DNA from: Meghimatium bilineatum | Taxonomy: Eukaryota; Mollusca; Gastropoda; Stylommatophora; Philomycidae | Assembly (NCBI GenBank): GCA_034231615.1 | Contig: CM067299.1 | Coordinates: 15,730,834 to 15,794,833, forward strand | Direction of reading: 5' to 3' | Length of the DNA: 64,000 nt | In this document: positions 52,229 through 62,944 of the stretch, piece after piece | Numbering within the stretch: the stretch's first letter is position 1 | Layout: every line of letters begins with the position of its first letter | The notes under the pieces: generated by a model | What the model saw: only the letters and a program-made list of their open reading frames with translations | What the model was told of the DNA's origin: nothing | Database searches by the model: none | Program-made: the position numbers and the translations under genes

Positions 52229-52539
52229 TTCCACGGCGCTAAACAATTTTGACATATTTGAGCAGAAAATGAGGAGAGGTGCCTTTAATTCTTGTCGGCT
52301 GAACGCAGAGGAAAAGTGTGTTCAAAAAGTGACAAAATAAGTTAAAAGTAGTTAATGGACATCCCCTTATTGGGAACATGCACAGTAATGATACTCCTTC
52401 AATCATTTCTTATTTCGGATATTTTTTGTGTGTATGGAGATGTAATAACTATCACGCTTTACATGAAGCGTACACATAGAATATCTTGTTCCATCTTTCT
52501 CTATCTATATAGAAACTATATTTTTTAATATATTCGAGA

Positions 52540-53300
52540 TCATACAATCATCACTAGATCATACAATCATCACTAGATAATACAATCTTCACTAGATAAA
52601 GCAATCATCACTAGATCATACAATCACTAGATCATACAATCATCACTAGATCATACAATCATCACTAGATCATACAATCATCACTAGATAATACAATCTT
52701 CACTAGATAAAGCAATCATCACTAGATCATACAATCACTAGATCATACAATCATCACTAGATCATTCAATCATCACTAGATCATACAATCATCAGTAGAT
52801 AATACAATCTTCACTAGACAATGCAATCATCACTAGATCATACAATCACTAGATCATACAATCATCACTAGATCATACAATAACTAGATCATACAATCAT
52901 CACTAGATCATACAATCATCACTAGATCATACAATCATCACTAGATCATACAATCATCACTAGATCATACAATCATCACTAGATCATACAATCATCACTA
53001 GATCATACTTCTTCTTCAGCGTTCATTCTTAAGCTCCTGCTAGAACTCCCTTGTAGCAGGAGCATGGTCCTGATAGATTTACAGCGGGATGTAGTCCAGA
53101 GAATGGAAATGCGTTGTGTCGCCGTTCAGTTTGCGCCATTGGCCCGACACATCCGTCTTCGGTGGAACTAGATAATACAATCACTAGCTAATACAATCAC
53201 CACTAGATCATACAATCATCGCTAGATAATACAATCATCACTATATAATACAATCATTACTAGATAATGCAATGATCTCTAGATAATACAATCATCACTA
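52540..53300. repeat. Minisatellite, 19-bp unit, about 30 copies, split by a SINE
   Basis: Unit catcactagatcatacaat. A composite block (ataatacaatcttcactaga..caatcactag) recurs at about 52575, 52685 and 52797, a higher-order repeat of about 110 bp. SINE A interrupts it at 52988-53168. Confidence 0.95.
52988..53168 (-). mobile_element. SINE family A copy inside a minisatellite
   Basis: The plus strand runs from cttcttcttcagcgttcatt to cgacacatccgtcttcggtg. Flanked by repeat units on both sides, so the 180-bp length is well defined. Confidence 0.88.
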
Positions 53301-53870
53301 GGAGTATCTTTTTTCTGAGTGCTACAACTATCTCTTAACTTCTAATAGGAAACATGAGGACCAATAGAAAAAACAACTCTTACACCTGACAGGAACTGAG
53401 CCAGATCCGTTACAGCAGTACCGAATCGCTATGAAACTCAATTAAAACAGGGTTGCTGTAATTTACCAACCACATTCCCATTTAGATACATTATCCCTGT
53501 TACTTTCCAAAGTTGAAAAGGGAGATATGGTTGGTCAAATACGGAGAAACTATTTTACTTGAGTTGCAGCGCTATTTGGTGCCTCTAGAAAGGACCTAGT
53601 TCAAATCCTGTCAGCCTTAACAATTATCCCTGGTAATTTGTATATTCCAGGTAATGCGTAAGACAGAGGTAGAACTTTTAATCACGCAACGAAACATAAA
53701 AGATGTTCTTTCTTCGTTTTTAATGATTATTCTATGAAATCTAACGGAGAAATAATTCAATGGCTGTCTTGATACCCACAGAATCTGCTTCATAATTTGA
53801 GTAATTTTCACTATGGCTTGACTGGCAATATCGGTGAACGCCAGTAACTAAATCCCTTCCAACAAGCTCA
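53301..53870. other. Possible tRNA-like SINE pieces in inverted arrangement; no gene
   Basis: 53535-53620 holds gagttgcagcgctatttggt and a box-B-like agttcaaatcctgt. 53385-53440 carries a related piece on the other strand (cagttcctgtcagg). Too degraded to classify. Confidence 0.35.
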
Positions 53871-53874
53871 CTTC

Positions 53875-54805
53875 CAGCATGTTCACTTCCAACATTCCAT
53901 GATTCCAACATTACCTGCTTCCAACATTGCCTGCTTCCAACATTGCTTATTTCCAACATTGCTTAATTACAACATTGCTTAATTACAACATTGCTTATTT
54001 CCAACATTGCTTATTTTCAACAATGCTTGCTTACAAAATTGCTTAATTACAACATTGCTTACTTCCAACATTGCTTATTTTCAACAATGCTTGCTTACAA
54101 CATTGCTTAATTACAACATTGCTTAATTACAACATTGCTTATTTCCAACATTGCTTAATTACAACATTGCTTGCTTACGACATTGCTTATTTCCAACATT
54201 GCTTAATTACAACATTGCTTGCTTCCAACATTGCTTAATTACAACATTGCTTATTTCCAACATTGCTTAATTACAACATTGCTTAATTACAACATTGCTT
54301 ATTTCCAACATTGCTTAATTAAAGCATTTATTATTTCCAAAAGTGCTTGCTTCCAACATTGCTTGTTTACAACATTGCTTATTTCCAACTTTCCTTACTT
54401 ACAACATTGCTTATTTCCAACATTGCTTACTTCCAACATTGCTTAATTACAACATTGCTTACTTCCAACATTGTTTACTTCCAACATTACTTACTTCCAA
54501 CATTGCTTACTTCCAACATTCCTTTATTTCAACATTTCCTGCTTCAAACATTACTTACTTCCAACATTGCTTACTTTCAACATTACTTACTTCCAACATT
54601 GCTTACTTCCAACATTCCTTTATTCCAACATTTCCTTGCTTCCAACATTACTTACTTCCAACTTTGCTTGCTTCCATCATGCCTTGCTTCCAACATTACC
54701 TACTTCCAACATTACTTAAATACAACATTGCTTAATTACAACATTGCTTAATTACAACATTGCTTAATTACAACATTGCTTACTTCCAACATTGTTTACT
54801 TCCAG
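53875..54805. repeat. Minisatellite, 16-bp unit, about 57 copies
   Basis: Two interleaved unit types, cttatttccaacattg and cttaattacaacattg, with (a/t)cttccaac variants. One of the largest arrays here. Confidence 0.95.
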
Positions 54806-54879
54806 ATATAGTTTAATTTGACGTATACTTATTTAATTTGGATAAAATGTGTTTATTGTTTCTGCAATCCGTAGCATTG

Positions 54880-55085
54880 TGTATACACTATATAGTTACA
54901 GTAATCTGTAAGACTGAGCGTACACTATATAGTTACAGTAATCTGTAGTACTGAGTGTACACTATATAGTTACAGTAATCTGTAGTACTGAGTGTACACT
55001 ATATAGTTACAGTAATCTGTAAGACTGAGCGTACACTATATTGTTACAGTAATCTGTAGTACTGAGTATACACTATATAGTTACC
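54880..55085. repeat. Minisatellite, about 38-bp unit, 5 copies
   Basis: Unit cactatatagttacagtaat plus ctgtagtactgagtgta. Confidence 0.93.
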
Positions 55086-55368
55086 ATGTATATTTATTTT
55101 AATCTTCTTGTGTTTCAGAATTTCTAACTAATACACCTCGCCCCTAAGTAAAAGGTGAAATTACATGTGTCGTCTACTCAAAAAACTGAATTTTTTGGCA
55201 AGATTCCTGATTTTTGATGATCCAAATTTTTCAGCAGGCATATTCTAAACCCCCTTGTGGGTCTACTCAATGACTTTTCCATATGTATGTGTCGGCCATC
55301 TTTGCTAGTTTATGACAACCGCTGGATAAGACTTCGTGCCTCGTGCCTGAATCGAGCCAGGAGATTAC

Positions 55369-55455
55369 CCTTAATATTTCATCACCTGGCTGTATTTTAG
55401 CAAGATCGACGAGCGCAAGATGAGCAGTATATGCGACTGTTAGATCGATTATCGT
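55369..55455 (-). pseudogene. Possible exon or exon relic resembling an enoyl-reductase (FAS/PKS-type) segment
   Basis: The minus strand reads AYTAHLALVDLAKIQPGDE with a few residues either side. It recalls the ALVDLA.IQPG...VL block before the nucleotide-binding glycine loop of medium-chain reductase domains, as in animal FAS and FAS-like PKS. A possible weak donor (AAG|GTAATC) follows at once, and a stop lies 7-8 codons before. No other exon was found, so this could be chance or a relic. Confidence 0.25.
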
Positions 55456-55582
55456 CCTGTTCTTCTATATGTGCGCTGTCTCAAAAAGATCTGTCTGGCA
55501 TCATAAAAATATTCTATATTCTACAAAATTGTAAATAGGAGTCATACGTTTGTGCGCGTGTTAGAATATGTGTACCTGCGTG

Positions 55583-55588
<6 letters not shown>

Positions 55589-55618
<30 letters not shown>

Positions 55619-55660
55619 AAAGAAATAGAGAGAGTAATAGAGAGAGTAATAGAGAGAGTG
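55589..55660. repeat. (TA)14 microsatellite and short agagagtaat repeat
   Basis: TA run at 55589-55616, followed by three copies of agagagtaat. Confidence 0.9.
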
Positions 55661-55816
55661 TATGATGATTTTTTTGAGGTTTTTTTTATCCTTCTCTTCC
55701 TGCCGTTATTAAATTTGTGGTACATGCGCCACTAAGCAACCTTAGTTGAGGAATCCTATTCAGTGCAATTATTTCCTTCTCTCTGCATTTGCTTATACAT
55801 TGGTTGCTTTAATTTT

Positions 55817-56040
55817 TCTTCTTCTTCTTCTTTCGTTCTAAAACAGCTGCTGATTCGCGACGGGTTGTGGTCCGGAAAACGGAATGCGGTGGGATGTGGT
55901 CAGGAGAACGGAATGCGTTGTGTCACGGCTTACAGTTTTATTACAATATCTGCGTCTATCAGACTGAAACATCCGACATCAGCATGTCTTCTGCGTCACT
56001 TTTACCCTCTACAGAATAAAACTATGCCGTCTCCGTAAAG
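55817..56040 (-). mobile_element. SINE family B copy, diverged, with an internal duplication
   Basis: Starts cttcttcttcttctttcgtt on the plus strand. The segment ggaatgcggtgggatgtggt duplicates the following ggagaacggaatgcgtt. Ends at the usual head region, shortened. Confidence 0.75.
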
Positions 56041-56047
56041 TCTTTCC

Positions 56048-56225
56048 AACTGTATTAGTTAAGACGCCAACGTTAAGTTTTTCATTATCGTTTAGCTTTC
56101 TGTTAGTCACTATTTACATGATTGGAATCGCTCTCATGTCAACAATAGCCAAGGCGATTCAAGTATATAAACAGTGACTACCCAAAAACCCAACAACGGT
56201 CCCGTTAGGTCACGTGACAATTCTA
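56048..56225. mobile_element. Palindromic MITE, family C
   Basis: Inner arms gttagtcactatttacatga and the reverse of agtatataaacagtgactac pair around 56140; the centre reads aacaatagccaagg. Directly abuts SINE B. Confidence 0.75.
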
Positions 56226-56640
56226 GATAATATGTATTACTGGAGATGGTCGCGATAAGACAGCCAACCCCCACTTCCAGAACCTCCTCTAACGTTTCTT
56301 ACAACGCGCATACCAGGCACTATTCTTTGATCCATTTCATGGTCCTTGAAAACACAGGCCAATACATTCTCTTTTACCACATCCTATATAATTGATTTCT
56401 CCCAGCAATTCCTCACATGAGAACTTGCAGTCGTGAAAGTTCTTTTTGAAAGCACCTTTTTTGCACAGTATCCATCGCATCACTTTTGTACAGAATCTAC
56501 CGAATCCTCTGTGTATAGTATCCATCGAATCAACTATGTACAGTATCGATCGAATAATCTATGTAATTTCCCTGTATCATCAAATCAATAATAAGGGATA
56601 TTCATAATAAGAATTAACCAAATCAATCAAATGAAATGCC
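56226..56640. other. No gene recognised; Cys-containing 62-codon frame
   Basis: The minus ORF at 56525-56337 has nine Cys (for example CKFSCEELLG, CGKREC) and no family match. A loose 35-bp repetition of atccatcga.tca..t.tgta follows it. Confidence 0.3.
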
Positions 56641-57100
56641 ATTTCGCAACTACATTCATTCATTCATTCATTCATTTTCCTTTTACGCTGAAGTTAGCGA
56701 AGAGGACAGAGGTCAGATCTCTCCAATTCTGTCTGTTGAAAGCTATTCTGTTCAGTTCTTGAATAGTATAAATATAATTTGTTTTATTTTCTCTAAGTAT
56801 TGTTCTTCTGAGTGTTTCCTTTGGTCTACCCCTTGCTCTTTTGCCTGTAGGTATTCATTCAAGAGATTGGTGGTTTATTCTGTTGGTGTCTGTGCGTAGG
56901 ACATGCTCGATGTAGCACCAACGGCGATTTCTGATAACATCTGTGATGAAATTTTGATGTTTCTATTCTCTGATTTTATCATTTGATTTTAATTCACTCC
57001 ATTGGGTTTTAGTTATCCTACGAAGACATTTGTTCTCGAAACTCAGTAATTTCTTTTCTGAAGATAAAGAGCATTTGCAGCTCTTACATCCATATGATGC
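56640..57100 (-). mobile_element. LINE 3' end with (AATG)n tail, sister of 352-718
   Basis: The tail is (CATT)5 on the plus strand at 56656-56675. The minus strand reads [39 protein letters not shown], and GKRARGRPKETLRRTILREN before a stop. At the YGCESW position the copy reads YGCKSC. A few stops and shifts. It ends where the 36-bp array begins. Confidence 0.8.
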
Positions 57101-57310
57101 GGTATATAATGCTTCCAGAATACTCTAACTTTCAGTGGTATATAATGCTTCCAGAATACTCTAACTTTCAGTGGTATATAATGCTTCCAGAATACTCTAA
57201 CTTTCAGTGGTATATAATGCTTCCAGAATACTCTAACTTTCAGCGGTATACAATGCTTTCAGAATACTCTAACTTTCAGCGGTACATAATGCTTCCAGAA
57301 TACTCTAACT
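57095..57310. repeat. Minisatellite, 36-bp unit, 6 copies
   Basis: Unit ggtatataatgcttccagaa plus tactctaactttcagt. A lone further unit is at 58515-58562. Confidence 0.95.
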
Positions 57311-57489
57311 TCACTGACTTACAAAAAAACATTCTTTGTCTTTCAATAAAATGTCTATTTTTCTTATCACATCTAATGCGCTGTTTTTAAATCTGCATAC
57401 CGTTTTTATCTATCAGGTTGGGATCTCTAGAAATGCGCAAATGAAGATTTTATCAACACCTACAGTATTACAACATTATTTGTAACAGA

Positions 57490-58440
57490 AGAAGAACAGT
57501 TATGTAGACTTGAATTCCTTTGCAATCGACTTCCGTCGGCGAATGACATATTGTACATCACGATGAAGCATACAACAGTAATCGGCAGGCATGGTCACAC
57601 TTCACCATCCTTGATAACGTGACTCCATCATGGCGATATCTTGTTGGAATCGTTCTCCATGTTCATGACTTCGCCATGGTTGTCAGGGAAAAAATCAAGA
57701 TGCGAATCCAGCATATGGATTTTGAGAGACATGTTACAGACCATAATTCTGCATGCATCAATGCACTGTTTGACATTTTGCACATGGTCGACAAATTTAT
57801 GATTTCCCAGAAAGTTAGCGACAATAGATTTGAACACCATCCATGCACGAATTTCACAAACATGTAGCAGTCTTGAATTGTTTGTCTGCAATAATTTGCC
57901 TAATCTGAGATCCTACAAAGATACATTCCTTTATCTTTGTATCGCTAACTTGAGGAAAATTTTCTCGAAGATAAGTAATAAACATTTCTCGTTTTATCTA
58001 ACGCTTTTACAAAATTCTTCATGAGACTCAACTGTATATGTAACGGTGATAAAATGATTGTGTCTTTGTTAAATAATGGTTAGTGGATTACAGTTTTATG
58101 CCCCAGCTGAACATGATCCATGATAGACCACACATTTCTTGCATAATGTTCCTGTCTGTTGCGGCTCTCACATTAACATAGGAAGCCACAAAATTTAGTA
58201 TACCCAGTCCGCATGCCCGTGACAATTGCAATGACATTTAGGTCTCCTCAAACCCGCCATTGGTAGCATTGTATTTTATTTTTGCCACACGTTTAGCCAT
58301 ATTGTCATAAGTTTCTTCCATATGAACAGAGTATGCAACTGGAATTGATGAAAATAAATTTTCGTTATGCAATAACACAACTTTCAGACTAGTTTTGGAA
58401 GAGTCAATGAAAATCGTTGACTATGTGCTCATGACTGAGT
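57490..58440 (-). pseudogene. Decayed copy of a widespread invertebrate protein of unknown function
   Basis: Reading down the minus strand: GMRTGYTKFCGFLC, then LSPLHIQLSLMKNFVKALDK, then AWMVFKSIVANFLGNHKFVD, MVCNMSLKIHMLDSHLDFFP and, in another frame, a basic end IRRRKSIAKEFKST. Order and spacing agree with uncharacterised proteins that I recall from many arthropod and mollusc genomes (PLHIKLGLMKNFVKA ... NMSLKVHFLHSHLDFFPEN). The usual SDEHGERFHQD segment is missing or garbled. Stops and shifts are frequent, so this is not functional. Whether the family is transposon-derived is not known to me. Confidence 0.6.
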
Positions 58441-58514
58441 TGCACCATTAGACCTTTTTTATCTTTGATATAGCAAATGTCATCATCCACCTCAAAGTAT
58501 TGAACAAATTCAAT

Positions 58515-58562
58515 AAGCTTCCAGAATACTCTAACTTTCAGCGGTATACAATGCTTCTAGAA
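58515..58562. repeat. Stray unit of the 57095-57310 minisatellite
   Basis: gcttccagaatactctaact followed by ttcagcggtatacaatgctt, matching the last variants of the array 1.2 kb away. Confidence 0.85.
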
Positions 58563-58664
58563 GGAGTCACCTGCTCAATGGCGCACACAGATGTCATATA
58601 GATGTGTGTAACTATGAGGATAAGCACTGAATTCTTAATTAATCAATAAGTTACTCTAGTAGTC

Positions 58665-58890
58665 ATCTCCTTATGGTCCAAGCTGTGTAGCGTTGGTTAT
58701 CATGTCTTTCCACGGCCTTCCATTTCGTGTGATGTCAATCATTTCCAATAATGATGTCCTCTTGCTCTTCAACTTGCCTGTTGTTACGATTTGTTCCATC
58801 TTTCCTCTTCTTATGGTGTGTCCAAAACATGTAGGTTGTCTCTTTCCGATGCGAGTAAGCAATTTTCCTTTTTCAATTAACGTCAATCAA
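58665..58890 (-). mobile_element. LINE C-terminal fragment
   Basis: The frame reads KGKLLTRIGKRQPTCFGHTI and ends ITRNGRPWKDMITNATQLGP, the closing block of another LINE lineage (FGH...R, MI.ITRDR..W..MI.NA). Truncated at the 5' side, with a small internal deletion. Confidence 0.75.
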
Positions 58891-58931
58891 GATATTTCCA
58901 TTACTCTTTTTATTTACTTTAGTGGTATAGG

Positions 58932-59037
<106 letters not shown>

Positions 59038-59044
59038 TATAGAG

Positions 59045-59262
59045 CTACTCTAATGGTACATCATATATATAAATTATATGCATATGGCCTAGGTATATGT
59101 TACCTATGTCCTAGGTGGATATTCCCTATGACCTAGTTGAACGTTTCCCATGACCTAGGTGTATGTTACCTATGACATAGGTGTATGTTTCCTATGACCT
59201 AGTTGCAAGTTTCGTATGACCTAGTTGCAAGTTTCGTATAACCTAGTTGCAAGTTTCCCATG
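59045..59262. repeat. Degenerate minisatellite, about 24-bp unit, 9 copies
   Basis: Unit cctatgacctaggtgtatgt, with ttgcaagtttc variants. Confidence 0.88.
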
Positions 59263-59384
59263 ATCTATGTGTATGTTGTCTACAATTTTTGCCATTTTAC
59301 TCACCCCTTTCGCCTTGCCAATAACTATCAACAATTTAGAGACCTTCCCCCCCCCGCCACTATTATTATAAACAAAAATGTAAC

Positions 59385-59520
59385 ACCACAATGTTTCCGT
59401 TTTCCTGTCTGTTGTAGACCGTGACATAGCTTGGTGGATAGGTCTATTTTCGTCTAATCTAAACAGGTGGCCTAAATACATGTCGTTTTCTAATAGTAGT
59501 TGACACATGTTCTTGTTTGG
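59385..59520 (-). mobile_element. Possible LINE C-terminal fragment
   Basis: The minus strand reads YLGHLFRLDENRPIHQAM, comparable to the LGHV.RM...RLP block of LINEs. Very short. Confidence 0.4.
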
Positions 59521-60050
59521 ATATGTCTCTTATTTATCCATTTGTAACAAAGTTTGGTACATGACTGACAGATGTGACTAAATCACGTCATAACATTCCA
59601 ACTGTTGTAATTTTATACACAAAGCCATGTAAATATGTGTTATAATTTGCGCATCTTCCGTGGCGTCACTTGACAAGCAGAACTAGCAATTGAGTCGATA
59701 CTAAACCACAATAATGTGTGATGCAATCGCAGATGTCTGTTATACTAGAACTCTAACATCAATCCTAACCTCCCCCCCCCCGCACCCGCCTCTTAAATAC
59801 TAAAATACGCCGTCTTACTTCCTTGCTAAAATTGTCAACTTCGCACTAAAACAGTTTCAGTTTTTAGGACTACGTGGTTCATTCCGCTAAATCGTGGTCA
59901 CATCTCCCAGACATGCACCCAAAGTTTTTTCAATCTATATTCAGGATTTTTCGTAAACATTTAAACTCAAAATATTGAAATTTAAAAAAAAAATTCAATC
60001 TTTTTTCAACGGCGTGAATGGATTTCCATCTTTCACATCCTTAAGTTAGT
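59521..60050. other. No gene recognised
   Basis: Includes a C-run at 59771-59780. No frame or repeat recognised. Confidence 0.45.
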
Positions 60051-60054
60051 ACAG

Positions 60055-60345
60055 GGATCACACAGGATTAGAAATGCTTGATCTTGATATGCCTCTTTAA
60101 GTGTTTTGTTTGCCAGATGTTAACTAGTTTATTGGAGACACTTGCTGCGAGCGCTATGAATGTCATTATTTATTTTGTCGCATCTTCATCATTTGATATT
60201 TTACTTCCTAGGTAGGTAAAGTTTTCAACTCAGTCAATTACTTGATTGCTTAATTTCACAACTCCTGCCGTACTGGTAAATCCATGAATTTTGTTTTCTT
60301 TATTTTCATCTGTAAGCCTATTTGTTCTGCGATACTATACGGATA
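60055..60345 (-). mobile_element. LINE fragment, region after RT catalytic site
   Basis: The minus strand reads SIAEQIGLQMKIKKTKFMDL, then traces of FTYLGSKIS and VFNKLTSGK in shifting frames. Same layout as residues after YADD in the 6235-7105 LINE. Confidence 0.65.
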
Positions 60346-60447
60346 AAACTTGACAGAAAAATATACAATTATGTACGTCTGCTTCTTATGTATCTAGATC
60401 AGTGGGATAGCAACAGATCGAAGACTTTGCTCATCTTTAGACGTCAT

Positions 60448-61375
60448 ACCAGTAATAGCACCAGTAATAGCACCAGTAATAGCACCAGTAATAGCACCAG
60501 TAATAGCACCAGTAATAACACCAGTAATAACACCAGTAATAGCATCAGTAATAGCATCAGTAATAGCACCAGTAATAGCACCAGTAATAGCACCAGTAAT
60601 AACACCAGTAATAACACCAGTAATAGCATCAGTAATAGCACCAGTAATAACACCAGTAATAGCACCAGTAATAACACCAGTAATAACACCAGTAATAGCA
60701 CCAGTAATAACACCAGTAATAACACCAGTAATAACACCAGTAATAACACCAGTAATAGCACCAGTAATAACACCAGTAATAACACCAGTAATAGCATCAG
60801 TAATAGCACCAGTAATAACACCAGTAATAGCATCAGTAATAGCACCAGTAATAACACCAGTAATAGCATCAGTAATAGCACCAGTAATAGCACCAGTAAT
60901 AACACCAGTAATAACACCAGTAATAACACCAGTAATAGCATCAGTAATAGCACCAGTAATAGCACCAGTAATAGCACCAGTAATAACACCAGTAATAACA
61001 CCAGTAATAGCATCAGTAATAGCACCAGCAATAACACCAGTAATAGCATCAGTAATAGCACCAGTAAAAACACCAGTAATAACACCAGTACGCCCCATCA
61101 GTAATGATTCAATTAGTAATACAAGTAAAAACACCAGTAATAGCACCAATAAAAACACCAGTAATAACACCAGCAATAACACCAATGCTAACACCAGTGC
61201 TAACACCAGTAATAACACCAGTACGCCCAATCAGTAATGATATAATTAATAATACAATTAATAACACCAGTAATAATACAATAGCACCAGTAATAGCACC
61301 AATACAAACACCAGTAATAAAACCAGTAATAACACTAGCGCTAACGCCAGTGATAGCACTAGTAATAACACCCTA
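60448..61375. repeat. 12-bp minisatellite, more than 50 uniform copies plus a diverged right arm
   Basis: Unit caccagtaatag or caccagtaataa, with catcagtaatag variants arranged in recurring blocks. After about 61090 it becomes irregular. The period is divisible by three and lacks stops in several frames, giving spurious ORFs of 200-280 codons on both strands. Confidence 0.96.
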
Positions 61376-61598
61376 ACTACCGTCTTTAACACATTGATCG
61401 GAACGTATCGTCAGTACATTTATGGGGCACATTTCAAATCAAATTTCAAATTCAAATCTCAACATTTGTTCCATGGATTGCTGAAGTTATTGAGCATGAA
61501 CCCATGAACTTCTAGATCCGCCACTACCATTAGTGATTACCGGTATGTAGGAACCCATGAACCCATGGATCAGTAACTAAATCTTACTTGATTAGGTG
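61376..61598. other. No gene recognised
   Basis: Unique sequence with a small repeat of gaacccatgaac (61496, 61551). Confidence 0.5.
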
Positions 61599-61599
61599 A

Positions 61600-61766
61600 T
61601 CTTCTTCTTCTTCTTCAGCGTATATTCTCAAACTCCTACTGGATCTCTCTTGTAGCAGGACCATGGCCCTATTAGATTTCCAGCAGAATGTAGTCCAGGG
61701 AATAGAAATGCGTTGTCTCCGTTTTATTTGCGCCAATGGCCAAACAAATCCTTCTTCGGTGGAGAT
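61600..61766 (-). mobile_element. SINE family A copy
   Basis: The plus strand starts (ctt)5cagcg, then ctggatctctcttgtagcag, and ends caaatccttcttcggtggag. Full-length. Confidence 0.87.
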
Positions 61767-61867
61767 TACGTGATCTAAACTAGTAGCAATCGTTGCGTAC
61801 TGAGACTTTATCAGCGAACTGGTCATTTTAAGAATGTGCTGACGTTTTACTGGTACACACGAATGAT

Positions 61868-62297
61868 GTTGTTTGTTTGTTTGTTTTGCGTTCGCTCCAT
61901 TGTAACCATCACGGATATCCGAGCGATTTCCGCCGGGAGCGTGATTACATTGTGCCACCGCTATGCGCCTTGTAGGCCTAGCACATCCGATTTCGGCATG
62001 TCTTGACAATTCGGGTGGGCTACCATTAGCCTGTGACAGCCTCTATATCTGTCTCCAGGCACGCGTAGTGGCGACTCTTCGCCCAGACGATTTTTGCTCT
62101 CGTCTGACTCGCACGGGGTGTTCCACTGTCTATGAACTTGCCTCGTGTAATTGGACGTGCTGTGCCTGTGCCCATTGGGTACTGAACCGTTTCTCATCCG
62201 TGAGCCTGGTTCCTTAAGGGGAAGAACTCAACAGAGGAGTTGGACCCTGGCTCTTTCGCCCTCTTAGCCGAGGTGTCGTTCACCGACATTGTGTACC
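61868..62297 (-). mobile_element. SINE family H, complete, (AAAC)n tail, 12-bp target duplication
   Basis: Read on the minus strand: a tRNA-like head with ctcggctaagaggg (box-A-like) and gggtccaactcc (box-B-like), a body that includes the core gccgaaatcggatgtgctag, and an end gagcgaacgcaaaacaaac. The 12-mer cacacgaatgat flanks it at 61856-61867 and 62298-62309. GC content is higher than its surroundings. Open frames inside are not genes. Confidence 0.85.
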
Positions 62298-62309
62298 CAC
62301 ACGAATGAT

Positions 62310-62940
62310 AAACTCGGCAATATTTATGTATGTTGTTTTTTTTTAAATGACGACCACCAAAATGCCAATCATTTGTTATAAGTAGCCACCTAATCGCTTT
62401 TTTGTGTCGGCGACAAATAGACTACAAAAAGTTGACTGATTTAGTCTGGACGTATCGGCGCCAGTTTCTTACTGATATCGACACATAATTATTTCTAGTT
62501 CTCAAAACTCTTTGATGTGACGTGGATATGTCCGAAGAAGGTAACACCTGACCTGGAGAAACTTGCAGCCAACGGGAACCAACCGAAGAAATATCCCGCC
62601 CCGAAAAATGATGGGACAGATGCCAAAGTCATCAGTTTCACAAGTCAGCCTTCGTTCTCTTTTTTCTTTTTTTTTTTTAAAACTGCACGGTGCACATAAA
62701 CTTCAGAATAGTGACGGTGGAGTCCTGAAGAAAAAAAATAAATGTGTAGCATTAGAAAAGCGAAATTATGTAGATAAGGAATGTTTTAAAACAAAGAACG
62801 GAGATTATGTTTAGTGATGAAAGTTGAGAAATGCGGACTATGTCCTGTTAACGTTTAGGAATTTGAGAATCGTCGTACAAAAGGAAGAATAAGAGAAATA
62901 GAAGAAGTAGGAGAAGAAATGTTAACTGTTATGATAAAAA
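62310..62940. other. No gene recognised
   Basis: The frame at 62517-62660 (KKVTPDLEKLAANGNQPKKY) looks protein-like in composition, but no family, splice context or second exon was recognised. Confidence 0.35.
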
Positions 62941-62944
62941 ATGT

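Noticed and set aside
60322-61230. Frames of 213-278 codons on both strands
   Set aside because: They lie wholly in a 12-bp array without stops in several frames; simultaneous opening of both strands is an artefact of the repeat.
61584-62217. Frames of 78-141 codons around 62 kb
   Set aside because: They lie in SINEs A and H, whose ends, core and target duplication explain the sequence.
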